From Bacillus bingmayongensis (lineage in GTDB: Bacteria; Bacillota; Bacilli; Bacillales; Bacillaceae_G): DNA of 64,000 nt. The stretch spans positions 62,001 through 126,000 of the forward strand of contig NZ_JH921518.1 in the NCBI RefSeq assembly GCF_000299035.1. Direction: 5' to 3'. Of the stretch, positions 34,077 to 43,250 are shown one piece after another (position 1 is the stretch's first letter; each line of letters starts with the position of its first letter). The translations under genes and the position numbers were made by a program. Below the pieces are notes generated by a model. That model did not search any database. It was not told the origin of the DNA and worked only from the letters and a program-made list of their open reading frames with translations.

Positions 34077-35148
34077 ACAACTCATGTAAATGTTCATATA
34101 TATATTGACGCCGATTGGTTATATATTGAAAAATAAACTCTGCTTCTTGATCAAAAATATCTATTTTATCTTCCATATAGGGATCTTGTATAAGGTATGG
34201 CCGAATCGCTTCACACATCCCCTCTACTTTCGGCTTTATAAAAGAAACTGTGAATTTTTCTTCCAAAATTTCTTCAAGAATATTACGGTATTGTTTTCGA
34301 AATATCGGTATATCAAGAATTCTGGCGCTCAACGTATTATATCCTTGAATTCGAATGTACTCATGGTTAAGTGGCCTCCCCTCTACATCACGCCCCCATG
34401 TAGCATCATAATCCCATGGTATTACTTCAAATAAACCCGTTTCATCATTATGATACAATGCATAGTTATGAACAAATCCATCAAAGTTTTGAGTCAAAAT
34501 AACACCTGCTAGCCACAGCAAATATTTTTCAACGTCAAGATAATTTACAATTTCTTTTTCATATTTTTCTCGTGATAGTACATTTGCCTGATAAACGAAT
34601 TCACTAAGCTGTTCCTCACTATGTTCATTTGCACATTTAAACTCATAGCCTGCAGATAGATTTGTTTTAACCTCCTTCTCACGCTCACTTATTAAAGAAA
34701 AATTTGCATCATCATCAATTGCATAATAAATTGAGCCACTCGGTAATTTACGACTTTTCAAAAAGTTTTCATCAACAGATTCTAATTGTAAATATACCCC
34801 TTGAATTTGACCATTGATTTTGATAAAAACATGCTGAGATTTTGGCGAGAGCACACCAATATCGCTAAAGAAGTCAAGTGATAATTTATTTCTTATAAGT
34901 GACGGATCCTTAAACTCAGAATTCAAATGAAACTCTTTCACTCCTTGAAATTGTTTCGGCTTATAGAACATAACATGATATGATTTTTTATCGAACTCTC
35001 GAATATGCGCTCCGCGGTATACAATGTCAATATCATATTTTCTTTTCCCATATGTTAATTTAGCAGGTACTGGACTGTCAGACCAAATGTCTTTCTTTAA
35101 TTCGACAAGATACATCGGATGAATAAAAAAATCATAAGAAGGCAACAT
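34072..35148 (-). CDS. cotH: CotH family spore coat protein kinase
   Basis: A 358-residue CotH protein. The family phosphorylates coat proteins. Recognisable segments are [52 protein letters not shown] and the C-terminal kinase-like [23 protein letters not shown], whose WDYD aspartate is the metal-binding motif. It is divergent from a Lys/His/Cys-rich CotG-like gene, the arrangement known for cotH and its substrate cotG in bacilli. ATG at 35148 follows AAGGAGGGG. Confidence 0.92.
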   Translation of the reverse strand: MLPSYDFFIHPMYLVELKKDIWSDSPVPAKLTYGKRKYDIDIVYRGAHIREFDKKSYHVMFYKPKQFQGVKEFHLNSEFKDPSLIRNKLSLDFFSDIGVLSPKSQHVFIKINGQIQGVYLQLESVDENFLKSRKLPSGSIYYAIDDDANFSLISEREKEVKTNLSAGYEFKCANEHSEEQLSEFVYQANVLSREKYEKEIVNYLDVEKYLLWLAGVILTQNFDGFVHNYALYHNDETGLFEVIPWDYDATWGRDVEGRPLNHEYIRIQGYNTLSARILDIPIFRKQYRNILEEILEEKFTVSFIKPKVEGMCEAIRPYLIQDPYMEDKIDIFDQEAEFIFQYITNRRQYIYEHLHELS

Positions 35149-35331
35149 GTTCTCCCCTCCTTCTTTTTCTCTTCATTCAATGTATGCTCATGATTTTGTC
35201 CATACATCCGCTATATATCTATTTTCTATGAAAATTAAACTCTTGTCTCATACAGAGTGATAAACACTTTCATATCATGATTAATGTAAAAGGCTACTTT
35301 TTCATTTTAGTTAGCGATAAGGAGGATTTCT

Positions 35332-35742
35332 ATGAAACGTGATATTCGAAAAGCCGTTGAAGAAATCAAAAGTGCAGGGATGGAGGAGTTTTTACATCAA
35401 GATCCAAGTACTTTTGATCATGACGAAGATTGTGGATGTCCAAAAACAAAATGTACTCATGTAAAAAAATGGACATTTGTCACAAAAGTTACACGTGTAA
35501 AAAAATGTAAACTCATTACGAAATGCGTTCGTTTTGAAAAGAAATTTTACTGGACTAAACGATCATTCTGTAAAAAAAGTGTATTCTATAGGGATCATGA
35601 TTGTGATTGTGATCACCACGAACATTCATCATGTGATGATGATTCGCATTCAAGATGCCATGATTGCAATCATCACAAACATTCATTCTGTAAAAAGAAG
35701 AAAAAATTCGATCACTTTTGGTATAAAAAACGTAATTATTAA
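35332..35742 (+). CDS. CotG/ExsB-like Lys-His-Cys-rich spore coat protein
   Basis: A 136-residue low-complexity basic protein. Its N-terminal 35 residues look normal (AVEEIKSAGMEEFLHQDPST). Then come Cys/Lys modules such as KKWTFVTKVTRVKKCKLITK and CVRFEKKFYWTKRSFCKK, and a Cys/Asp/His part with DHDCDCDHHEHSSCDDD. The modular Lys-rich makeup and divergent cotH next door identify it as a CotG-type protein and likely CotH phosphorylation substrate. In this group the homologue is ExsB, needed for exosporium attachment. ATG at 35332 follows AAGGAGG. Confidence 0.8.
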   Translation: MKRDIRKAVEEIKSAGMEEFLHQDPSTFDHDEDCGCPKTKCTHVKKWTFVTKVTRVKKCKLITKCVRFEKKFYWTKRSFCKKSVFYRDHDCDCDHHEHSSCDDDSHSRCHDCNHHKHSFCKKKKKFDHFWYKKRNY

Positions 35743-35773
35743 TTCTTTATACCTTTTTGTTAACAGTGAACGT

Positions 35774-35803
35774 AAAAAAGACCGCTCTCTTGCGGTCTTT
35801 TTT
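35774..35803. terminator. Bidirectional terminator
   Basis: AAAAAAGACCGC-TCTCTT-GCGGTCTTTTTT between convergent genes. Confidence 0.85.
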
Positions 35804-36419
35804 ATACTTGCTGAAAATGACTTATATCGGCAAACTGTTTAACACTAGCTTTTTTTCCTTCAAATTCAATGATACTTAAGCTCGCGCTATGCATAAATGG
35901 ATCATCCCACACTTTTTCAACAGATAGACCAGCAAAGTGCCCCACAAGTAATTTTGCTGCCGCTGCGTGTGATACAATTAAAATACTTTCTCCTTTATGT
36001 TTTTCTAAAAGAAGGTTTACTCCTGCCATCACCCGACTATGCACATCAAAAAAATTTTCGCCTGATGTCGAACAAAAACGATGTGGTTCATTCCAAAACG
36101 TATGTACTTCCTCTGGAAACTGCACTTCCAAATCTGCAAGCATTTGCCCTTCCCAGGTTCCCATATTAATCTCATAGAAGTGCTTATCAGCTATAATTGG
36201 AATATTCCGCTCCCCTTTTATTAATTCTGCCGTATGCATTGTTCTTCCGCTTGGACTACTATATATCGCATGAAGTGGTATATCCTTTATATGTACCCCT
36301 AGCTGCTTCGCTTGTAACATGCCTGTTTCAGTTAAATTCGAGTTCCTTCTTCCTTGCATACGCTTTGCTACATTCCATTCCGTTTCTCCATGACGTGTTA
36401 CATATAATGTTGTTTTCAT
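35802..36419 (-). CDS. Histidine phosphatase family protein
   Basis: A 205-residue phosphoglycerate-mutase-like phosphatase. The catalytic motif LYVTRHGETEWN (RHG) is at residues 5-16, with a second His in VSHAAAAKLLVGHF near residue 148 and an acid in MGTWEGQ. The family includes phosphoserine phosphatase, CobC and PhoE types; the substrate is unknown. ATG at 36419 follows AAGGGGGAT; a longer frame starting at 36479 overlaps the upstream gene and has no site. Confidence 0.88.
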   Translation of the reverse strand: MKTTLYVTRHGETEWNVAKRMQGRRNSNLTETGMLQAKQLGVHIKDIPLHAIYSSPSGRTMHTAELIKGERNIPIIADKHFYEINMGTWEGQMLADLEVQFPEEVHTFWNEPHRFCSTSGENFFDVHSRVMAGVNLLLEKHKGESILIVSHAAAAKLLVGHFAGLSVEKVWDDPFMHSASLSIIEFEGKKASVKQFADISHFQQV

Positions 36420-36430
36420 TTTTATCCCCC

Positions 36431-36976
36431 TTACCATCCTGGCCGTAATTCCCATGGCTCCAATGTTCCTACAATCCATTCACTTTTTTTATTTTGAATT
36501 CCTGCAATAACCCCTTTAGCAATCTCTTCATGAGTCAACCATCTTGAATATTCACCTTGTAAAACAAATCCTAATAAAATTCTATGATAATTACATAAGG
36601 AACTTCCTATGTTTTGACGTTCCAATCGAGAAGCACTACTCCCTAACACATGAAATAAGCGATACGCCTTAGAGTGTAATTCAATTTCTTCCCAAATTAC
36701 TTGCAACGCCTTTTTAGCAGTTGTATGTATCCAAGCTACTACTAATGTGATAGGTCCATTTTGCTTAATAGATTCCCTTATAGCTTCTTGTAGAGCTTTG
36801 CTGTCATGATAGTCAAGAGAGATACATGTGACACTTCTTGGATAATGACATGCCTGTTTCACATCTTCTAATCTATTTCTATTTCGTCCAATAATAGAAA
36901 CATGAACTCCTTGATTACAAAGCCAAACAGATACTTTCTTCAACATCCCCGTACCACCAATAATCAGTGCATGCAT
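36431..36976 (-). CDS. Short SDR-like NAD(P)-binding protein
   Basis: A 181-residue Rossmann protein beginning MHALIIGGTGMLKKVSVWLC, with IIGRNRNRLEDVKQ at the second strand. It is shorter than classical SDRs and has no clear YxxxK, so it is an atypical member. Function unknown. It is 11 bp from the phosphatase gene and 19 bp after fosB, so the three are probably transcribed together. Confidence 0.75.
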   Translation of the reverse strand: MHALIIGGTGMLKKVSVWLCNQGVHVSIIGRNRNRLEDVKQACHYPRSVTCISLDYHDSKALQEAIRESIKQNGPITLVVAWIHTTAKKALQVIWEEIELHSKAYRLFHVLGSSASRLERQNIGSSLCNYHRILLGFVLQGEYSRWLTHEEIAKGVIAGIQNKKSEWIVGTLEPWELRPGW

Positions 36977-36995
36977 TCTCTCCCCCCTATGTTTA

Positions 36996-37412
36996 TTAAT
37001 AAAATTTTATGTGCGGCTTTGCTTCTCTATAATAATTTAAACGATCCTGTAATGTACCTGAATGAAATTCAAACTTATGTCCATCTGGATCAATAAAATA
37101 TATAGACTGACAATCTCTTACATCACGTTCCCTTCCTTGTAAAATATGAACTTTATTTTCCTCTAATCGCTGTAATAGCCGACCAAAGTCCTCTTGTTTA
37201 ACAGAAAACGCAAGATGTGTATAAGACTGATGAATCTCATTTCTTGCAATATCTACTTCCTCATTGAGCGCTACCCATACTCCACATATATCAAAATACG
37301 CCAGTTTTCTCCCTCTTACTAATAACTTCCCCTCTAATACTGTTTCATAAAATTGAATAGATTTTTCCAAATTTGAAACAGAAAAACAAATATGATTAAT
37401 ACCCTTTAGCAA
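36996..37412 (-). CDS. fosB: FosB metallothiol transferase (fosfomycin resistance)
   Basis: A 138-residue VOC-fold enzyme identical in length to B. cereus FosB. The metal ligands His7, His66 and Glu115 are all at the expected positions. FosB uses bacillithiol with Mn2+ to open the fosfomycin epoxide. TTG at 37412 follows GAGGTGG by 8 nt. It belongs to the chromosomal core of this group, not to a mobile cassette: no transposase or integrase is nearby. Confidence 0.95.
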   Translation of the reverse strand: MLKGINHICFSVSNLEKSIQFYETVLEGKLLVRGRKLAYFDICGVWVALNEEVDIARNEIHQSYTHLAFSVKQEDFGRLLQRLEENKVHILQGRERDVRDCQSIYFIDPDGHKFEFHSGTLQDRLNYYREAKPHIKFY

Positions 37413-37432
37413 TGTTAGTCCACCTCACTAAT

Positions 37433-37462
37433 AAAAGATGCGTAAAAATTCACGCATCTTTT
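37433..37462. terminator. Terminator between fosB and oppA-like gene
   Basis: AAAAGATGCGT-AAAAATTC-ACGCATCTTTT; it follows the OppA-like stop on the minus strand. Confidence 0.85.
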
Positions 37463-37468
37463 ATTATA

Positions 37469-39130
37469 CTATTTTTTTGTAACATATGCCCATTTATAAC
37501 TAAAATCGCCACCGAATGTATGATTTGCAATTCCTTTTACATATGGTTTTTCTAAATATGCTGTACTTTGCTGATAAGTCGGTGAAATTGCAGCATCTTC
37601 TCCAATTAAGATTTTTTCAGCTTCTGCAAGGGCTTTCCAGCGCGCTGCATCATCTGTTAACAACTCACCTTTCGATTTAGCAACTAAGTCATCATATTTC
37701 GGGTTTGAATACGCCATTTCATTAAATGAACTTCCTGTAATAAACATATCAATATATGTCATTGGATCCGGATAATCTGGGCTCCATGCTGATAGTGAAA
37801 ACTCATATTGTAATTTCTTCTCTAAATCTAATTTTTGTTTATATGGTTGTTGTTTTAAATTCACTTTAATTCCAGGTAAATTTTTCTCAAGCTCTTCTTT
37901 AATAAAGTCGCCAACTTTTTTCCGGCTACCATTATCATCATTTAGTAATTCTACCGTAATTGTATCTTGACCCAATTCTTTTTTTGCTTCCTCCCATAAC
38001 TTTTTCGCTTTTTCCGCATTGTCTTTACTATCACGGAAGTTTTTATTTACAGTACGGAAGTCTTTTCCATCCGGACCTGTTGTAAATTTTTCCGGTACTA
38101 AGAAATATGCTGGTAATGAGCCATCATTTAAAATGACATTTGCAATACCTTTTTTATCATAAGCTAAATCAATCGCTTCACGCACTTTTTGATTTTTAAA
38201 TGTTGGATTTTGTTGATTAAAACGTAAGAAATACATACGCGGATCTAGTTTCGTTTTGAATTCATCTGGCTTACTCTTTTTATATTTATCAACAAACTCT
38301 GAAGTTAAAATTACGCGATCTGCTTGATCACTATCATACAAGTTCACACCAGTGCTCGTTTCTTTTACGACACTGACATTAATTTCTTCTAGTTTTACAG
38401 TATCTTTATCCCAATAATTTGGATTTTTCTTTAATTGATAGCTTTGTTCATGTTTCCATTCACTTAACGTAAACGGTCCATTATATAAAATTTTATCAGC
38501 TTCTAATGCATAATTATCTCCTTGTTCTTTTACAAACTTCTCATTTAAAGGGAAAAACGTTGGAAATGATGTAAGATCAAGAAAATAGGGAGCTGGTTGT
38601 TCTAGTTCTACTACTAGTGTTTTATCATCCTTTGCTTTTACACCTAGCTGATCAAGTGGTAACTCTCCCTTATTAACTTTTTGAGCATTTTTTACATCAA
38701 ATAAAATAAATGCATATTCGGCTGCTGTTGCTTTATCAAGTGCACGTTGCCAGCCATATACAAAATCTTGTGCACGAACTGGCTCACCATTCGACCACTT
38801 TGCATCTCGTAATTCAAAAGTATATGTTTTCTTGTCTTCACTAATCTTCACATCTTTTGCCATACCTGGAGTCGGTTTATTATCTTTATCTAATCGATAT
38901 AAGCCTTCCATTGCATTTACAAATACTCGGAATGATACAGAATCTGTTGATTTTGACGTATCCATCGAAGGAATTTCTGCTGATTCTAGTAAATTTAGCA
39001 CTTGTTTATCGGCCATTCCCTTATCAGTTTCTTTCTTCGTTGTCGATGCTTTCTCCCCATTTCCGCAACCTGCAACGAACATACTTGTTGATAATGCAAG
39101 TGCCGCAAGTGTTGTAACTTTTTTCTTCAT
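37469..39130 (-). CDS. Oligopeptide ABC transporter substrate-binding lipoprotein (OppA-like)
   Basis: A 553-residue extracellular solute-binding protein family 5 lipoprotein. The signal peptide ends with the lipobox VAGC at about residue 22. Typical OppA segments follow: YGWQRALDKATAAEYAFIL, YNGPFTLSEWKHEQSYQLKK and SAWSPDYPDPMTYIDMF. It captures peptides for import. No opp permease or ATPase genes adjoin, so it is one of the orphan OppA copies common in this group. ATG at 39130 follows GGGGGAAGGA. Confidence 0.9.
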   Translation of the reverse strand: MKKKVTTLAALALSTSMFVAGCGNGEKASTTKKETDKGMADKQVLNLLESAEIPSMDTSKSTDSVSFRVFVNAMEGLYRLDKDNKPTPGMAKDVKISEDKKTYTFELRDAKWSNGEPVRAQDFVYGWQRALDKATAAEYAFILFDVKNAQKVNKGELPLDQLGVKAKDDKTLVVELEQPAPYFLDLTSFPTFFPLNEKFVKEQGDNYALEADKILYNGPFTLSEWKHEQSYQLKKNPNYWDKDTVKLEEINVSVVKETSTGVNLYDSDQADRVILTSEFVDKYKKSKPDEFKTKLDPRMYFLRFNQQNPTFKNQKVREAIDLAYDKKGIANVILNDGSLPAYFLVPEKFTTGPDGKDFRTVNKNFRDSKDNAEKAKKLWEEAKKELGQDTITVELLNDDNGSRKKVGDFIKEELEKNLPGIKVNLKQQPYKQKLDLEKKLQYEFSLSAWSPDYPDPMTYIDMFITGSSFNEMAYSNPKYDDLVAKSKGELLTDDAARWKALAEAEKILIGEDAAISPTYQQSTAYLEKPYVKGIANHTFGGDFSYKWAYVTKK

Positions 39131-39230
39131 TCTTCCTTCCCCCAATCTGTATGTATACAATAAAGCATGTATGATAGTATTATACAAAACATTCTGATTA
39201 TTTGAAATATTTTTCTTTCCTAAAATAAAA

Positions 39231-39277
39231 AAGAAATGAATGTAAAAGCTACTTCATCTGCTTTTACATTCATTTCT
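39231..39277 (-). terminator. Terminator after the DUF2628-like gene
   Basis: AAGAAATGAATGTAAAAGC...GCTTTTACATTCATTTCTT long perfect stem at the stop codon. Confidence 0.9.
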
Positions 39278-40221
39278 TATAACATTTCTTTTTTATCATC
39301 TTTGTGTAATCCATCATCTAACTCAAAAAGATCTTGCGTACGAAACACATCTTCCATCATTTTTAAGAATTCTTCTTCATCTTGTGGCTCACCGTTAACT
39401 GTAAAAGAATATGGTTCAATTTCATGCAACCTGTAATCTACAACAAATTGAATGACAATTTTCTGTCTTGTCATACCACGATTATACCCATGAAATTCTA
39501 CTAATTCCAATCCATCTCCCCCGCGATAATAACCCCAGTTTGGTTGCTGAAAATGCTGCTCAAACGATTCTCCGATAGGAAAGAAAGGATACTCATAAAG
39601 GGAACTCGCTCGTACTTTTTGAATGACATCTTGATCTGTCGGAAAGAAAAAGTGACTCATAAATATACTAGCAGCTGTCAAAATTGTAACAACAGCCGCT
39701 CCAATTTTGCTTGTTCCACCACTATCACGGATAAGATACCCCTCAACAGCTTCATTCTTTATTCCTCTTGCTTTTATCCGATATATTTTCCGCTCAGCAA
39801 ATCGATAATATAACCCATTAGCAAAAATCCCGACTCCTATCATCATCAAAATGAGCAATAGAAAAGTAAGCGGAACCATATTAATAATTGGGAGTGCTAC
39901 ATTAAATCCCATATAATATGAAAATGCATCACAAGCTACTAATAAAATTACAAATAAACAAGCAGGTAAGTAATACTTTCGATAACCAAACCATCCAGCA
40001 TTGAAAATAGCAGCCCATCCATTCCAACTCCACCTTGCTATTCGTTTCCTTTCTTTATCCCATTTTCTTTTATAATATGGATAGTGCACTCCCACATATT
40101 GTTCCATATTTTTTTCGATTGGTGAGGTCTCCTCTTTTGTTCTATTATGTAAAATTTGCTGACAAGCTTCACAATTAAACTGACCGTCAGAACAAGGATT
40201 CCCACAATTTATACAATGCAA
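39277..40221 (-). CDS. Zinc-ribbon membrane protein, DUF2628-like
   Basis: A 314-residue protein: N-terminal four-Cys zinc ribbon (MHCINCGNPCSDGQFNCEAC), an amphipathic segment SWNGWAAIFNAGWFGYRKYY that is characteristic of DUF2628, three membrane helices (about residues 85-185), and a soluble C-terminal part. Function unknown; such proteins are typical of low-GC Gram-positives. ATG at 40221. Domain name is recalled. Confidence 0.7.
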   Translation of the reverse strand: MHCINCGNPCSDGQFNCEACQQILHNRTKEETSPIEKNMEQYVGVHYPYYKRKWDKERKRIARWSWNGWAAIFNAGWFGYRKYYLPACLFVILLVACDAFSYYMGFNVALPIINMVPLTFLLLILMMIGVGIFANGLYYRFAERKIYRIKARGIKNEAVEGYLIRDSGGTSKIGAAVVTILTAASIFMSHFFFPTDQDVIQKVRASSLYEYPFFPIGESFEQHFQQPNWGYYRGGDGLELVEFHGYNRGMTRQKIVIQFVVDYRLHEIEPYSFTVNGEPQDEEEFLKMMEDVFRTQDLFELDDGLHKDDKKEML

Positions 40222-40376
40222 AATAATCCCTCTTTCCTTGATTTATCCCCTACTTATACTTCTGTTGTCCCACATACTAAAAAACTTAGTTATTTGAAAA
40301 AAGAGACTTTTATATGATGGTACCTCCTCATAAATAACAGATTAAACCATTCATATTAAAACAAAGAGTTTCATCA

Positions 40377-40829
40377 TTATTTCAAAATTCCCTCATGTTT
40401 CAATAACCATTCTTTTCGCCATAGGCCACCTGCATAGCCAACTAACTTACCACTTTTTCCAATTACACGATGACATGGAACAATAATAGAGATCGGATTG
40501 CGGCTATTCGCTCCGCCTATCGCACGCACTGCCTTTGTGTTATCAACCTTTTCTGCAATATCTAAATAAGAAGCACTCACACCATATGGGATTGTATAAA
40601 GCGCATCCCAAACACTCTTTTGAAATGGCGTTCCAACTGCTGACAGTGGTACTGTAAATTCAGTTCTCTTTTGATTAAAATATTCATCTAATTCAGCGAG
40701 GCACTGTTCTACAATTTGACTTTTATTCTCTTCTTTCCGTTCCTCCACAAAAATAACAGAAGTAATCCCTTCATCATTTGCAGTAATTTCAAGCAAACCT
40801 ATTTCACTTTCATAATAAGCTCGGTACAT
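40377..40829 (-). CDS. ogt: Methylated-DNA-[protein]-cysteine S-methyltransferase
   Basis: A 150-residue O6-alkylguanine-DNA alkyltransferase. The acceptor cysteine is Cys119 in SIIVPCHRVIG, preceded by the helix-turn-helix-like region PYGVSASYLDIAEKV and arginine finger VRAIGGANSRNP. It repairs O6-methylguanine by transfer to itself. ATG at 40829. A single gene, divergent from namA. Confidence 0.93.
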   Translation of the reverse strand: MYRAYYESEIGLLEITANDEGITSVIFVEERKEENKSQIVEQCLAELDEYFNQKRTEFTVPLSAVGTPFQKSVWDALYTIPYGVSASYLDIAEKVDNTKAVRAIGGANSRNPISIIVPCHRVIGKSGKLVGYAGGLWRKEWLLKHEGILK

Positions 40830-40961
40830 GCCCTATCCCCCAATTTGATTCATTTCAGTAATTGTAACATATATGTACAAAATTTCGAGAATAAGCGTTT
40901 CATTATGGAAACAAAAATGATGATGATACAATAAAGGAAACTGCAATAAGGGGGAATAACT

Positions 40962-42002
40962 ATGGACTATCATCTTTTTTCACCTTATACGATTAAAGAC
41001 ATTACATTAAAAAATCGTATTGTTATGTCACCAATGTGTATGTACTCTTCAGAAAACGAAGATGGAAAGGTTACAAATTTCCATCATATCCATTATGCAT
41101 CTCGAGCAGCTGGTCAAGTAGGCCTTGTTATGCTTGAAGCTACAGCTGTTGTACCTGAGGGACGTATTTCTAATAAAGATTTAGGTATATGGAATAATGA
41201 TCATATTCCAGGGTTACAAAAAACGGTGTCACTCATCCATGAAAATGGCGCAAAATCAGCTATTCAGTTAGCACATGCTGGACGAAAAGCTGATTTACAT
41301 ACAGATGCTGTAGCACCCTCGGCTATTGCATTTAATGATACAATGAAAATCCCAGTAGAAATGAGTAAACAGCTAATCCAAAAGACAATTTCCGCTTTTC
41401 AAGATGCTGCATACCGTTCCAAACAAGCAGGTTTCGATATTATTGAACTCCACGCGGCTCATGGCTATCTCATTAACGAATTTCTTTCTCCATTATCAAA
41501 CAACCGAACTGATGAATATGGCGGATCACCTGAAAATCGTTATCGTTTCTTAAGAGAAATCATTGATGCTGTAAATGAAGTTTGGAATGGTCCTTTATTC
41601 GTTCGTATTTCTGCAAATGACTATCATCCTGAAGGATTAACAGTACATGACTATGTTCAATTTGCAAAATGGATGAAAGAACAAGGTGTAGATGTAATTG
41701 ATTGCAGCTCTGGTGCAGTTGTCCCTGCTCAAATCGACGTTTACCCTAGCTATCAAGTAAAATATGCAAATCATATAAAAGAACAAGCGGACATCGCGAC
41801 AGGTGCAGTAGGACTAATTACAAGTGGTATACAAGCAGAAGAAATTTTAGCAAATAATGAAGCAGACTTAATCTTTATTGGTCGCGAGTTACTTCGTAAT
41901 CCATATTTTCCAAGAACAGCAGCCAATGAACTTGGATTTGAATTACAAGAGCCACGTCAATATCAACGTGCTCATGGTAAAATAGCCCCGACTCGCCGCT
42001 AA
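40962..42002 (+). CDS. namA: NADPH dehydrogenase NamA (YqjM-type old yellow enzyme)
   Basis: A 346-residue FMN ene-reductase. YqjM residues are visible: Cys26 and Tyr28 in SPMCMYSS, the histidine pair in [15 protein letters not shown] and the C-terminal Arg-rich end. It reduces activated C=C bonds and nitro compounds with NADPH. ATG at 40962 follows AAGGGGGAAT. Monocistronic with a downstream terminator. Confidence 0.94.
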   Translation: MDYHLFSPYTIKDITLKNRIVMSPMCMYSSENEDGKVTNFHHIHYASRAAGQVGLVMLEATAVVPEGRISNKDLGIWNNDHIPGLQKTVSLIHENGAKSAIQLAHAGRKADLHTDAVAPSAIAFNDTMKIPVEMSKQLIQKTISAFQDAAYRSKQAGFDIIELHAAHGYLINEFLSPLSNNRTDEYGGSPENRYRFLREIIDAVNEVWNGPLFVRISANDYHPEGLTVHDYVQFAKWMKEQGVDVIDCSSGAVVPAQIDVYPSYQVKYANHIKEQADIATGAVGLITSGIQAEEILANNEADLIFIGRELLRNPYFPRTAANELGFELQEPRQYQRAHGKIAPTRR

Positions 42003-42013
42003 TACGACATAAA

Positions 42014-42039
42014 AACGAGAAGGGCTCCCCCTTCTCGTT
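42014..42039. terminator. Terminator after namA
   Basis: AACGAGAAGG-GCTCCC-CCTTCTCGTT, between convergent genes. Confidence 0.8.
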
Positions 42040-42043
42040 CTCA

Positions 42044-42703
42044 TTATTCCATCATTGTAATCTCTGTGGAATTATAAATATGGACACCAGATTCTTCGCG
42101 TAGTGCCGCTAAATACATCCCTTTTGCAACCTGTTCGGCTGTAATCGGCTTATACTTTTTTAAAGTACCATTAAATACAAATGGCAAAACACCAAATATC
42201 TTCTCAGCCAATCTTTCTCCAAAACGAAATTCTTCTCGATCCCCAAGCAATAGTGATGGTCTAAATATATGAATCCCTCCAATCACCAACTTTTGAAGTT
42301 CTTCCTCCATCTTCCCTTTTACTTGTGAATAAAAGAAAAGTGATTTTGAATTGGCCCCCATAGAAGAAATAACAAGAAAATTTTGTACACCTTGTTTTTC
42401 TGCTAAACAAGCTGCTCGTAATGTATATTCATAGTCTACTTTTTTAAAATTCGCTTTCGTTTTTGCTTTCTTAATTGTTGTCCCAAGACAGCTAAAGACA
42501 TCATCAACAGCAAACAATTCTTTATACTCTTCTAATGTAGAAAAATCGACTTGTTTTTGCTGTAACTTTTCATGTTCCCATTGCAGTGGTTTTCTGACAA
42601 AAACCATAACCGAATCATAGTAATCTGAGTCAAGCAATAGCTGCGTCACTTCTTGTCCAACTAAACCACTTGCACCGAGTACTAAGGCTGTTCTTTTATT
42701 CAT
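42044..42703 (-). CDS. NAD(P)H-binding oxidoreductase (HTATIP2/TIP30-like)
   Basis: A 219-residue atypical SDR with GxxGxxG motif VLGASGLVGQEVTQLLL at the N-terminus, VFSCLGTTIKKAKTKANFKK near residue 70 and SQVKGKMEEEL (a YxxxK-like position with Ser-Gln-Val-Lys after FFY). The LGTTIKKAKT phrase is specific to the TIP30-like subgroup. Function unknown. ATG at 42703. Confidence 0.8.
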   Translation of the reverse strand: MNKRTALVLGASGLVGQEVTQLLLDSDYYDSVMVFVRKPLQWEHEKLQQKQVDFSTLEEYKELFAVDDVFSCLGTTIKKAKTKANFKKVDYEYTLRAACLAEKQGVQNFLVISSMGANSKSLFFYSQVKGKMEEELQKLVIGGIHIFRPSLLLGDREEFRFGERLAEKIFGVLPFVFNGTLKKYKPITAEQVAKGMYLAALREESGVHIYNSTEITMME

Positions 42704-42824
42704 TTATCTTTATACCTCTTTATCTAATTTTATACCGTCCAACCAGGCAGTACAAATCCTATTTATAGGAGTTTCCTTTTACTTATTCTATCATAAGTAA
42801 AGCACTATGCGTGATGCAAGTGCT

Positions 42825-42968
42825 TTACTTACTCTTCTCTCTTTTTTTCTCTGTCGGTAGCTTTGTAATTATTGTAGAGTCACCTAGATTACTAATTAAT
42901 GTCTTGAGGAAAATCAAAACACATGTTAATGGTAAAACTACCGCTAATATCAATAAGATTGCCTCCAT
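42825..42968 (-). CDS. Small single-pass membrane protein
   Basis: A 47-residue protein not otherwise listed: one hydrophobic helix (EAILLILAVVLPLTCVLIFL) followed by a short polar, basic tail ending TEKKREKSK. ATG at 42968 lies 12 nt after GAGAGG. An in-frame TTG at 42980 is nearer that site and may be the true start. Composition argues for a real gene; family not recognised. Confidence 0.6.
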   Translation of the reverse strand: MEAILLILAVVLPLTCVLIFLKTLISNLGDSTIITKLPTEKKREKSK

Positions 42969-43092
42969 TAAGTAATCCAACCTCTCATCCCCTTTTCATA
43001 CCCCCTACCTCAATATATGAAAGACGTGTTGTCACATATGCGACATTCGTAAAAATTAATACTGTCCTTTTTGACAACTTTATAACAAAATC

Positions 43093-43113
43093 AAATCGTA
43101 ATGATTATTATTT
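43093..43113 (+). promoter_or_regulatory. Zur box 1 upstream of the zinc-binding lipoprotein gene
   Basis: The 21-bp site contains TCGTAATGATTATTA, close to the Bacillus Zur consensus TCGTAATNATTACGA. Confidence 0.65.
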
Positions 43114-43156
43114 ATTGCAACTTTCGTAAAGATGTATTATACTAAGTTCGCAACTT

Positions 43157-43177
43157 AAAACGTAATTATTCCGTTTT
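43157..43177 (+). promoter_or_regulatory. Zur box 2 upstream of the zinc-binding lipoprotein gene
   Basis: Contains ACGTAATTATTCCGT, a second near-symmetrical match to the Zur/Fur-family consensus, 64 bp after the first and 74 bp before the start codon. Confidence 0.6.
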
Positions 43178-43250
43178 GCTATAAAAAGATATTTTTTCTC
43201 TTATTTTTGGAGAAAATAAAATTGGAAAAGAAAGAAAAGAGGAGAATGAC

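Noticed and set aside
36996-37412. fosB as evidence for an acquired resistance island
   Set aside because: Base composition matches its surroundings and no mobile-element genes adjoin; fosB is a normal chromosomal gene in this group.
42796-42830. Inverted repeat AAGTAAAGCAC...GTGCTTTACTT as a terminator of the small membrane gene
   Set aside because: The stem is real but no T run follows on the minus strand, so it was not listed as a terminator.
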